NCBI GenBank assembly: GCA_031472005.1
Contig: PZJY01000007.1
Location: 1,488,001-1,552,000, forward strand
Reading direction: 5' to 3'
Source of the DNA: Tetracladium setigerum
Lineage: Eukaryota > Ascomycota > Leotiomycetes > Helotiales
DNA length: 64,000 nt
A model generated the notes under the pieces. That model did no database searches. It was not told where the DNA came from and saw nothing but the letters and a program-made list of their open reading frames with translations. The position numbers and the translations under genes were made by a program. This document shows, in pieces, positions 11,117-21,488 of the stretch (position 1 is the first letter of the stretch; each line of letters begins with the position of its first letter).

Positions 11117-12749
11117 TAATACGAAGTGTTGATTTATACGGTTATACTTGGCGCAAACAGCATATGGAGCGTGGGATGGACTTGAACGACCTTGGCGAAA
11201 GCTTCTTGAGCTTCTCGAGGGAAATAAGGGCGTCGGCTGTAACACAAAAAATAAAGAAACGTTATGCCTTATTCGTCCAATCTGTCTACCCGGAAAAGAT
11301 TTTCACAACCAATTGTATTCGAGTCTAGCCAGGAAAGCTCCTATCTCTCCGTTCGATTGTGTTGTTGCTTCCTCATTAAATCCCGTCCTGTTTCGTTAGC
11401 ATAGGTGGCTCTGTCGTTTGTTCTTCTTGACCACTTAGTTCCCACTTACTTCGTTTTGAACCTAGCAGGATTCCGCGAGGCTATCTCGATGGAATATGAG
11501 TATTTTGATGGGCAGTTGTGATACTTGATACATGCACAATTTTGCTTAAAAACACCAGGCCTCCAGGACGAGGCTGATCACTCATAGTCCAACCTTTGGT
11601 TGACTTATCAAGTCCGAGTACATCTCCTGGGTTGGACCCATGCATTCATTGGGCATGACTGTTCTCCGCAACATGCAAGCACGTCAGGGACTTGATCAGT
11701 GTTCTCAATGACTATGAATAGGAGAGGTGTAAATTTTACATTTAGAGAGAGAGAGAGAGAGAGAGAGAGAGGTCAGTTATTCCTTGGCTGAGTCAGTGTG
11801 GGATCGTGGAATCCAACAGTTGAAAAGTGCTATTCGTATGAAAAGAACACATGCCATTGCTCAATCATGCGCTGGATTGTAAGAACCCATGGGACTGAGA
11901 GGCTTCGTCCAATCCTCGCTTCAGAAACCGTTGATCTCGACTTGCGAGAGTGAAATCAAGGGTGTTCTGAACCATGGCGTTTCCAGACCCATTTCATGAA
12001 TTCTGACACCTTCCAATGTCTTGTACAATGGGCTATTATTGTCTTACCCACCCACTGGGTCGCAAGTGTGTACAATTGACCGTCATAGGCATAGCGTGTT
12101 TTTAAAAGGCAATGCAGAATTAATGGCCTGTTAGTAGTGCGTCGGTACTCGCCTGTTTCGAAAGTAAGATTTAACCCAACGCGTTTGAAAAAGCTGATGA
12201 GTCGCAAGATATCCTGCCATGTACTTACTGTATGTAGTAGTCGGCCTGATGGTCCTTACTCGATCACCAGCTCACGTGCGTCTTCTCTACCCAGTCCAGA
12301 TATTCAAAGGAAGGTCACCCGTTTTCGAGGATCTCGGATTCCAGCGAATCCTATTGGTCTACCTCGACTGACTTCGAGATGCAAGTTGCAACCGAGATGA
12401 TTTACCCCTCCAGAGGCGAGGCGTATTCGGATTTTGCTGCAACGATTGAACAAGCGATTGGCTGTCGGGATGTATTCTCCTTTAGGTATACCTGAACAGA
12501 GTCAATACAAGAATACCCGATTGCCCGCCGAGCAAGGAGAGAGAGCTCATAAGAGGTCACCATCGTCATCTTACAATAATTCCACCGCGTGTTCATCTCT
12601 CCATCCTTCAGATCATCTAGATTTCATTCTCTTCGATATTGGAGCTTCAAGTTGAGCTTCACTTCTGGGCTTTGATGAGAAGAAGCTTTGTTGCATTCCC
12701 CACAAAACAAGCGATCTGCGCGCGATTCTTAACTCTCGCTGCCAATTAA
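11117..12749. other. Intergenic, 1.6 kb upstream of the MFS gene
   Basis: No supported gene. It contains a GA microsatellite at 11744-11771. The part near 12700 is the presumed MFS promoter and leader. Confidence 0.6.
11744..11771 (+). repeat. (AG)n microsatellite
   Basis: Fourteen AG dinucleotides in a row. Confidence 0.95.
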
Positions 12750-15008
12750 ATGCCGTCAGATTCTCCATCCACCTCGGCAAACGCCGGTCAGCTTACGGAT
12801 GAGGACAACTATAAATCGACGACAAAAACAACAAGTTCTTCGTCGGCTGTTGATGACGAGAAGAGGGAGTATGCTGTTCCGGTGGGATCTGGAGAAAAAG
12901 CTGTAGGGGATAACGATGTATCCGACGAGAAGAGTGGTATAGTACAGGATTCATCACATGCTGGTGAAGTAAAAAGCGAGGGTAATGGCGATGTTGCCGA
13001 TGAAGTAGGAGATGGGGATGAGGATGACATTGAACTCGTCTATCCCGGAGGATTGCAACTGGGTCTTTTGACCCTTGGTCTCTGTTTAGCTACTTTCACT
13101 GTTGCTTTGGGTAAATTGTTCTTCATCTTCTACAGACTGACAGGGATGGTTGAACAGTATGAAAGATCTGACATATCTCTCAGATAACACTATCATTGCA
13201 ACAGCAATTCCACGAATAACGACAGTCTTCAATAGTCTCGGAGATGTTGGTTGGTAGTAAGTAAAAATGAAGAAATTTCCCAATTCCGGCCATATTAGAT
13301 CACAATTTGAGGATGTCAAAGGAAAATTTCAAAGTGCATCCATCACTAACTCGTCGCACCCTGCAGTGGAAGCTCCTATCTTCTCACAACCACGGCATTC
13401 CAGCCCTCATTTGGTAGAATTTACACCTACTTCAACGTTAAGTATACGTACATCATTGCCCTCATCATCTTCGAGGTCGGATCGGTACTCTGTGCAGCAG
13501 CGACTTCCTCCACTATGTTAATTGTCGGAAGAGCAGTGGCTGGGCTGGGTGCAAGCGCTCTTTTTTCTGGTGGAATGACTATTGTTGGATTTACTGTACC
13601 TCTGGTTCGCCGACCGATGTTTATTGCGGGTTTGTCGAGTATGGTATGTTTGCACTCCAAGAATCCTACATCTAATTTGGGAGCGAAACATTCTAACGCA
13701 ATCATTCGATCCAGTTTGGTATCAGCTCAGTCGTTGGTCCTCTATTGGGAGGGGCCTTCACTGATAAACTCTCATGGAGATGGTGCTTTTGGTATGCGAA
13801 CTTCACACAATCAGAACACAGAAATATAAACTGACCCTTCAAAGATCAATCTTCCATTTGGAGCCGTCTCAATCGCAGCTGTTTGGTTCTTCTTCCACAA
13901 CCCCAAACGCCGCTCTTCCGGCCTGACCACCAAACAAAAAATCCTAGAAATTGATCTCCTCGGCGCACTGTTTCTCATGGGTGCCATAGTCTGTCTCTTA
14001 TTGGCTCTTCAATGGGGAGGTACCACTTATGCCTGGAAAGATTCCAAAGTATGGGGTGTCTGTTGGGATTTGGTTTACTGCTCATCGTATTCATCGCGCA
14101 GCAATTTAGGCGAGGTGATCGTGCGACCATTCCACCAAGGATATTTGGACAGAGGACTGTACTCTTTGCTTGTCTGTACTCTTGTTTCTTGTCGATGGGT
14201 CTTTATGCGTAAGTTCTTTCAGAATCTGATCTGTTTGGGGCATTGCCCTTAATCCTCTCATCCTCTTAAAGCTAACTTGTAATTTAGCCATATATTTTAC
14301 CTCCCCTTTTATTTCCAAGCCTGTCAAGGTACCACAGCGCAAGAGTCCGGTATTCGAACCATCCCCTACCTCGGCAGTATAATCGTCGCTTCGATTGTAG
14401 TGGGTGCATGCATCACACTTCTCGGACCCTACAAACCTTTCATGATCTTTGGAGGAGCAGTCTTTACTGTTGGTGCCGGCTTGATCTACACCTTACAAGT
14501 ATCCTCCACGGCTGGTAAATGGATTGGCTACCAGCTTCTCAGCGGATTTGGTGCCGGAGCAGGTTAGATTCTTCTTAGATTCCTTGTTTCGATCAAATAT
14601 CTGACATGTAATGTGCTTCTAGGAGTCCAAATACCTTTCGTGGCGGTGCAAGTGGTTCTCTCCTCGCAAGACATGCCAACTGGTAACGCGATCGCTATAT
14701 TCTTCAACTCCCTCGGCGGCGCAATCTCCATCTCCATCGCGCAAAATTTATTCTCCAATGGCCTGAAACTGAACCTACCACGTTATGCGCCGGAAATCCC
14801 GCCAGAGCTGGTTATCATGTCTGGAGCGACAAACTTGAAAGACGTCGTCCCTAGCGGTTTATTGCCTGGTGTGTTGGAGGCGTATATGAAAGCCTTGGGG
14901 GATGCTTATGTGCTTGCAATTGCGGTGGGAGGTATTGCGGCTGTGTGTGCGTGTTTTGTAGAGTGGAAGAGTGTTAAGGGGAAGAAAATTTCGGTCACGG
15001 CTGCTTAG
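12750..15008 (+). CDS. MFS multidrug transporter (DHA2 type), with apparent frameshifts
   Basis: Seven exons (12750-13110, 13184-13256, 13367-13643, 13715-13791, 13845-14208, 14288-14562, 14623-15008); 604 aa if two missing bases are restored. It is a proton-driven drug or toxin exporter of the 14-helix class. A hydrophilic acidic N terminus (about 95 residues) precedes helix 1. Motifs include LDNTIIATAIPRI (motif D1), GRAVAGLGAS and PLLGGAFTDKLSWRWCFWINLP (motif C region). The frame breaks at the G run 14053-14056, where KVWG continues in the next frame as CLLGFGLLLIVFIAQQFRR. At the intron ending 13844 one G is lacking to complete the Trp codon of CFWINLP. Both read as missing bases. Substrate cannot be told; no biosynthetic cluster surrounds it. 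Confidence 0.88.
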
Positions 15009-15832
15009 GGAGGTTTGGAAACTTGCTACTGATGTGGATATCTGGGTATGTAGGCATAGATTTTTGTATTATACCTAAAATGCAATGGGATTTCAGTTGG
15101 GATTTCGATTGGTGGGGAAATGTGGGATTGACGGCGTCACAGATAGCACACAATTTTGTTTCAATCAATGTAGTGACTATCAAGGAATGCATGTTCTGTG
15201 AAAAGGATAAAAATGGTAAGCAAAGTCGTCTCTCAACAGCATAATCGTTCGGCTAGGGTCCTTACCTACCTCGCTTAAATTAGTACCCTTATAAAAACGT
15301 TAAAGAAGTGATATTATATAGATTTTATTATTGTTAATATATTACGAAGTAATAAAGTATAATTGACCTTTTTAATGAAAAAAAATAAAGCGAAATGAGC
15401 GAGCCAATTTTTTGGTATGAGGATTTGTATGTGATTTTGCATATGCGCGGCCTCACCCACAAGCGCAAGCGAGGTAGTTGAGGGCCCTGACCGAACGATT
15501 ATGGAAGTTGTGTTCCCAGCTAGTGCTTCGAATGTATATCGGTCACGAGGGGGCACATCTACAAACAGCATTCGATATTATCTTTGGCCAATGCTCAATT
15601 CGAAAGCCCGAGGATGGGCCAGGCGAGGACTGGGAGAAATCCGTTGACATATTTGATGCTGAAAGGTGTAGTTCGGTTGAGAAAGTCACGACCCGGAGTC
15701 CCCAGTCGTAGCGTCTAGCAAGAGTGAAGCAATATACATTATAGTACACAATAATACAGGGCTCTCAGAACGCCACTAGCAATCATTACTCATAGTACAG
15801 GACGGTAAAATTACAACTTCATCTCCTCAACA
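15009..15832. other. Intergenic between convergent genes, partly AT-rich
   Basis: 3' flanks of the MFS and HSP78 genes. An AT-rich block lies at about 15290-15410; it could be an old RIP-mutated fragment, but no repeat ends were identified. Confidence 0.5.
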
Positions 15833-18542
15833 TCAACCTTCCACCTCAGCCAAAACATCCAACCCCGTTCCCTCCTCATTAATCCTCACCACGGCTGTAT
15901 CGGCCCCCTTTATGACGCCTCTAATAATCCCATCACTCAGCCCATTTCCGATCTGTTTCGAAATCAACCGATTCAACGGTCTCGCACCAAATCGAGGATC
16001 GTATCCTTTCTCCGCCAACCAATCTTTGACCTCATCGCCAACTTTCAAGGTTATCCTTCGATCATCAAGACGTTTCTGGAGCTCGAGGAGGCGGATGTCT
16101 ACGATGTCGCGGAGGGCGGGGAGCGAGAGACGTTTGAAAGTTATGAACTCGTCGATACGGTTCAAGAATTCAGGTGCATCTGCGCCGTCGAATTAGCTCG
16201 TATGACTGTGGTATGGGAAGGGATGACTTACAGTTTCTTTGCACAACATTCATAACGGCCTCTTTGACACTTGGTGAGATGTCACCATTGGCCTCTTCGG
16301 TGTAAGGATGGTCCGGATTAGCGCCAACAAGAATATCGGCACCAAGATTTGAAGTGAATACGATCAATGTATTGCGGAAGTCTACTCGGTGCCCTTGAGC
16401 ATCTGTCAAGAAGCCCTCGTCGAGGACTTGAAGTAGAAGCGCGGATATATCCCGATGTGCCTTCTCGAACTCATCAAAGAGGAGAACAGCATATGGCTTT
16501 CTCCTCACCGCTTCGGTGAGTTGTCCCGCGTCATCATACCCGACATAGCCAGCCGGCGAACCAATTAGTCTCGAAATGGTATGCTTTTCTTGAAATTCGC
16601 TCATATCAAATCTCACAACTGCGGATTCGGTTGAGAAGAGGAAGCTTGCCATTTTCTTGCAGAGCTCCGTTTTACCCACACCAGTTGGTCCGAGGAAGAA
16701 GAATGATGCGAGCGGACGATTTTCACCATTTAGACCTGCTCGTTGCATTCGGACCGCGTTCGCTACGGCTGTCAAGGCTTCGTCTTGGCCGCGGACTGAC
16801 TCTCGTAGGGTGTCTTCCATGTGAATCAACTTCTCAGCGTGGCCCGATGTGAGCTTCGTGACCGGGATCCCCGTAACTCGCGATACCACGGCTGCAATAT
16901 CGTCTGCTGTGACGGAGTCATGGATTAGACTTCCCTGGCCGGAGCCCTCGGTAGGAGTTTCCCCTTCTTTTGGCAACTTAGCCTCCAGGGCTGGAATAAC
17001 AGCGTACCGTAGCTCTCCGGCACGACCAAAGTTGTTCTCTCGCTGAGCTTGATCAAGTTCTATCTTGGCTTTCTCAAGATCTTCTTTTGTCTTCTTGATC
17101 GCTTCAATCTCTGCTTTCTCCTTCTCCCACTTTTCAGTCAAGGTAGCAGCTTCTGTCTGGTGTTCCTTCAGTGTATTTTCCAATTTTTCCCGACGCTCTA
17201 TACTGGCGATGTCCTTTTCCTTCCTCAAACTCTCCAGCTCAATCTGGAGAGTCATGATTTTTTGGTCAAGAGCCATGATATCTTCTGGCTTACTCTCTTG
17301 TTGCAGTCGCAGCCCGCTTGCAGCTTCGTCCATGAGGTCGATGGCTTTGTCAGGAAGGAAGCGGTCGGTGATATAGCGATTGCTGTAAGTAGCAGCGGCA
17401 ACCAGTGCTCCATCGGTGATGCGAACGCCATGGTGGACTTCGTATTTTTCTTTGATACCACGGAGGATGCTGATTGTGTCTTGGATTGTGGGTTCGTTGA
17501 TTTGAATTGGCTGGAAGCGCCGAGCGAGAGCAACATCTGAAGAAGATATTAGCTAACATTAAGAGAGTTGGATGTGATATTGATAAGTGGCATAAGAGAA
17601 ATCAGGAGATGATCAAAACCATGTTCAAAATGACGACGTGAAATAGAGATATGTACTGTGTAAGAAAGTGCCCTCACTGAAGCCAACACTAGATGCAGAT
17701 CAAATGGAAATTGGAAAAATGTATAGTATTGCGTGCATAACAGACTCGTGATAATCAAAAGAAATTATATCCTACCTTTCTCGATAGCTCTGTACTCATT
17801 CAGAGTCGTGGCGCCACAGCACTGAAGTTCGCCCCTTGAGAGCGCTGGCTTCAAGAGATTCGAAGCATCAATACTGCCTTCTGATTTTCCAAGACCCAGC
17901 AGCGTATGCAATTCATCGACGAAGAGTATGATACCCCCGTGGGCCTCTTCTACCTCCTTCAAGACGGATTTCAACCGTTCCTCGAAATCTCCGCGAAACT
18001 TCGCTCCAGCGATCAGTTGCCCTAAGTCAAGGGAAATGACCTTTTTATTCTTCACGCTCTCGGGGACATCACCTCGTACGATTCGCTGTGCCAATCCTTC
18101 CAGCACTGCAGTCTTACCGGTACCTGTGAGATAAGGGTTAGCGGTAGTCTTGGGCATATAGTAGAGTGTTCATACCAGCAGATCCAATTAGCACTGGGTT
18201 ATTCTTCGTGCGCCTGGATAGAACCTGTATCGTGCGGTGGATTTCGGCATCTCTACCAATTACAGGATCTAGCTTCCCATCTTTTGCTCTTGCTGTCAGA
18301 TCAACGCCATATTTCTCCAATGCGCTCTCCTCCTTGTCCCCACCACCACCCAGATTTATTCGATGAGTGCCTCCGGGAGGATGCGGACGTCCATTTGCAT
18401 AGGTGCGGAGGGAGATTGCTGGAAGAAGTGTTTGGGGTTTGAAAGCTGCATGTCGTTGGACAGCTCTGGCAGCCAAGGAAAGGGAGCTGTGGTTGCGGGT
18501 TACAAGCCGTGACACTGGAGTTCGTAGTTGTCTGGAAAGCAT
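15833..18542 (-). CDS. HSP78: Mitochondrial Hsp100/ClpB disaggregase (Hsp78)
   Basis: Four exons (18176-18542, 17776-18123, 16232-17536, 15833-16179), 788 aa. This AAA+ ATPase works with mitochondrial Hsp70 to resolubilise aggregated matrix proteins. The first roughly 50 residues form an Arg-rich presequence. The Clp N-domain is absent, as in Hsp78. NBD1 has GSAGTGKT and ILFVDELHTLLG. A long coiled-coil M-domain follows (about 300-420: EKEKAEIEAIKKTKEDLEKA). NBD2 has GPTGVGKTELCK, LLFDEFEKAH and the C-terminal GYDPRFGARPLNR. The intron at residue 123 splits GSAG|TGKT. No frameshift is present. A six-unit heat-shock element lies about 160 bases upstream of the ATG, consistent with heat induction. 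Confidence 0.97.
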
Positions 18543-19009
18543 TGTGATGGTGTTTTACAGTATTATAGAAAATTTAAAGAAGACGGACTTGAAACAAAGG
18601 GAAGAACCATGACTTTATATCCTCACAAATGGCAAACACATGTTGGCAATATATAGACGCGATATAAATGAGGACTTTAGTATACTGTACTTCCTTCCCC
18701 CACCGAAGAGTCTCGAAAGTTCATGGACTTTCAAGCCTGCACCGGGCGGCTCGGTCGTCTATTTAAGCGCCAGTTGAGGCAGAGACGGGGAGGGGAGTTC
18801 GGTTACGAGGGGCAGCAGCCAATCAAGTCGCTGCGTGGAGGAGGAGTCAAACAATTCATTCGCATTTCCTTTGGCTCCACTTTGTCCTCAAAAGTTCTTC
18901 CATCCCTCCCCCTCCACCGTCGACCTCTTTTTCCCACCAAACCACTCAAAACACCACACACACACACTCTCTCTATACCTCCACGTCCCTTTCGCCAACA
19001 TCATTCAAG
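18543..19009. promoter_or_regulatory. Divergent promoter between HSP78 and EF-1beta
   Basis: The 467 bases between two start codons facing away from each other contain the heat-shock element. On the EF-1beta side there is a CT-rich leader (about 18890-18990) typical of highly expressed fungal genes. Confidence 0.6.
18704..18733 (-). promoter_or_regulatory. Heat-shock element, six alternating 5-bp units
   Basis: Contiguous pentamers cGAAg, agTCt, cGAAa, gTTCa, tGGAc and tTTCa alternate as nGAAn/nTTCn, with single mismatches only in units 2 and 5. This is the Hsf1 binding pattern. It lies about 160 bases upstream of the HSP78 ATG and about 275 upstream of the EF-1beta ATG, in a shared divergent promoter. 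Confidence 0.7.
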
Positions 19010-20217
19010 ATGGGTTTCACTGATCTCCTTACCGATGCTGGTCTTGCCGGTATGTACATCTTCTTCCTGTCTGAATATGACTTGACCCCTCCACCTCAAT
19101 TGCCGCCTCATTTCCTCCCCTCCCCTCCCCCGCCATGTGCAAAAAGGAACTCAGATTGACCTGACGCAGTGCTTGACAGCTGGTTGACCACCCGTTCATA
19201 CGTCGTTGGGTACGTATCATCTCTCCTCACCTCCCTCGATTTCTTCCGTCGGTCCTGTTGAGCGGTGGGTGGGAAAGTCTGTTGTGACTCCTGCCACCTT
19301 TCAGCCCCCCTTCCCTCTGCGACAGCGCATCCATTCCCTTTTTACATGATGAACAAAATTGGTCCGTGTTACTGAGGGGCCTCAAGAACCCCATTATGGC
19401 GATACACCATTGCACTTTTGTGCACCTCTGATCTTTATCTCCCCTCGAATTCGGTTATTTGATTGATTGCTTGTTGATCATCGCGAAACTGACAACGCAC
19501 CAACAGTTACTCTGCCACCCAAGCCGATGTTGTCTCCTTCAAGGCCCTTGCATCTGCCCCAGATGCTACCAAATACCCCCACGCCGCCAGATGGTACAAG
19601 CACATTGCCTCTTACAGCGAGGAGTTCGCTACCCTCTCCGGTGACGCTTCCAAGCCATACACCGTTTACGGCCCAGATGTTGCAGAGGTTACCTTGAACC
19701 CAGCAAAGGCCCAGAGGCTGAGGCCGAGGACGATGATATCGATCTCTTCGGTTCCGAGGATGAGGAGGAGGATGCCGAGGCTGAGAAGCTCAAGGCTGAG
19801 CGTTTGGCCGAGTACAAGAAGAAGAAGGAGGGCAAGACCAAGCCTGCCGCAAAGTCTGTCGTCACCATGGATGTTAAGCCTTGGGGTACGTTGTGTTACA
19901 TAGTTACACGCTTGCAGTACTAATTTTAGCCTAGATGATGAGACCGACATGAAGGCTTTGGAAGCTGCTGTCCGAAGTATCGACAAGGATGGTCTCGTTT
20001 GGGGTGCCTCAAAGCTCGTTGCCGTCGGTTTCGGTATCAAGAAGTTGCAAATCAACTTGGTCATCGAGGATGACAAGGTTGGTCTTACTGAGTTGCAAGA
20101 GGAGATTGAGGAGTTCGAGGACTTTGTTCAGTCGAGTGATGTCGTAAGTTTTCATTGTCCAGAGTTCAACCAGCCACACACTAATACCATTCTCAGGTCG
20201 CCATGCAAAAGCTATAG
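19010..20217 (+). CDS. Translation elongation factor 1-beta (eEF1B alpha), with one apparent frameshift
   Basis: Five exons (19010-19049, 19170-19209, 19507-19885, 19935-20143, 20197-20217), 229 aa if one missing base is restored. It is the guanine-nucleotide exchange factor for eEF1A. The N-terminal GST-like part includes SYVVGYSATQADVV and YPHAARWYKHI. An acidic linker (DDDIDLFGSEDEEEDAEAE) and a basic stretch follow. The C-terminal exchange domain begins near VTMDVKPWDDETDM and ends DVVAMQKL. At the C run 19710-19712 the sequence NPAKA continues as PEAEAEDDDID only if one C is added. This gene is essential in yeast, so the break is most likely a sequence error. Intron 2 (297 nt) carries a U18-type snoRNA. 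Confidence 0.95.
19341..19445 (+). ncRNA. Box C/D snoRNA, U18 (snR18) type, in EF-1beta intron 2
   Basis: C box ATGATGA (19346-19352) is followed by the antisense element ATTGGTCCGTGTT (19358-19370) and D' box CTGA (19372-19375). A final D box CTGA lies at 19438-19441. The antisense element is complementary to the conserved 25S/28S rRNA stretch AACACGGACCAA, the target of U18. Counting five bases upstream of D' points to the A of that stretch (yeast A649 by known target). In Saccharomyces cerevisiae snR18 also lies in the intron of the EF-1beta gene EFB1, so both guide and host match. The ends are approximate, and I do not see a clear terminal stem. Confidence 0.85.
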
Positions 20218-20593
20218 ACTGCATAATTTCTCCGCTCCCCTTTTACTTTTTTATGGCATATGACATGACTTGACGTTCACCGCGACCCTCAGCTTATAAG
20301 ATGAGCTGATCTTCTTCACGACCTGCATGATGGATGAACTCGGTAGCGATAGATATGAATGCAAAAAATCAAGCAATAAAACTGAGTCGAATGAACATAC
20401 CAGAAAATATCTTTTCGCTAGAGTGACGACGTAAGATCTTACATGTGAAAAAATTGTGGTCTTTGAATTCATCGCGCTTAAAAATGGGTCGCTTCCGAGC
20501 TTGAGCAACCACATTGACACCTTGAACAAATGCACGAACGTCAACTGCAGTTTTAGAACAACGAGACCCCATTCTAAAATCCACAACACCAAC
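20218..20593. other. Intergenic, EF-1beta 3' flank and EMC5 promoter
   Basis: 376 bases between two genes in tandem. No motif recognised. Confidence 0.6.
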
Positions 20594-21087
20594 ATGACCT
20601 GGCTATCAAATTCAATCACAGGTCTAGGCCTGCTCTTCCTAGGCCATGCGTATGTTACGAAAATAATACATGCAAAACCTTACTGACGATTCCCAACAGG
20701 TGCTATTCCGCCCATGAACATTCCGCCCTCACATCCATCAGCACCGCTTCACCATCCTCCATCTCCCAAGGCGCATCGACACCTACTGCCGCTTCCCTTC
20801 CCATAGACATCTCCATCGAAACCGTTGTTGCAACACTCATAATATGCTGGGGGCTAGTTCTGGGAACTCCGGAGTTGCGACCAATTCACTGGCGCGTATG
20901 GGCTGGCAAGATTGAGCGCGAGGGCGAGAAGGGATTCACGAATGCGGATGGCGAGGCGGATAAAGATTATATGGGAAATCCATTTAGGGTGTTGGAGAGC
21001 AGGCCGGGCTTTGTGGATATTAGGAAGCAGAGGCGCGAGTTTGCTGAGTGGGTTAGAGAGGGTGGTGGAGCGGCTCCAAAGGGTTAG
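20594..21087 (+). CDS. EMC5: ER membrane complex subunit 5 (EMC5)
   Basis: Two exons (20594-20649, 20700-21087), 147 aa. EMC5 is a core membrane subunit of the EMC insertase for tail-anchored and multi-pass proteins. There are two hydrophobic segments: the N-terminal helix (SITGLGLLFLGHACYSAHEH) and a second one (IDISIETVVATLIICWGLVL). The conserved cytosolic stretch ELRPIHWRVWAGKIERE and the ending NPFRVLESRPGFVDIRKQR follow. The intron falls inside HACYS, completing an Ala codon. Length matches filamentous-fungal EMC5. The Ser/Thr-rich loop between the helices is typical of this group. Confidence 0.9.
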
Positions 21088-21488
21088 ATGACGACGATTG
21101 ATATCTTCTGGCGAAAACCAAAAGATACAAGGGGAGAAGAGAGAAGCAGAAGCAGAAGCAAAAGCAAAAGCGGAAGGATGGGCTGTAGGAAGGGTATTTG
21201 CTCAGTAAGGTGTCCTGTACGAATTCGCGTGGGATGATGGAGGAGGGGCACAAACGGTCCTGAAGCATACCTAAAAGCTATCTCTGTCAGCCTCAGAAAT
21301 AGGTTTACGAATAGTCTTAATTATTCATTTTTAGGGTTGTTTCTTGTGTAGTGCTCCGGAAACAAGGTGCTGGTAGATAGGTATATACCACAAAAGCTTG
21401 GGGTACAAATCTCGTTACGTTCCTTCCTTCCTTCCTTCCTCAACCACAAGTTTTCAACTACCATCATACCTACCTACCAACAGAAATC
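21088..21488. other. Intergenic with a CCTT simple repeat
   Basis: Tandem genes EMC5 and MSH5 are separated by 401 bases. A CCTT repeat lies near 21421-21441, shortly upstream of the MSH5 ATG. Confidence 0.6.

Noticed and set aside
15290..15430. AT-rich block with AGTACCCTTAT as a third copy of the TIR element
   Set aside because: Only an 11-base similarity at one side and no matching opposite end; too weak to call.
17537..17775. snoRNA in the 239-nt HSP78 intron
   Set aside because: No C box; only isolated CTGA.
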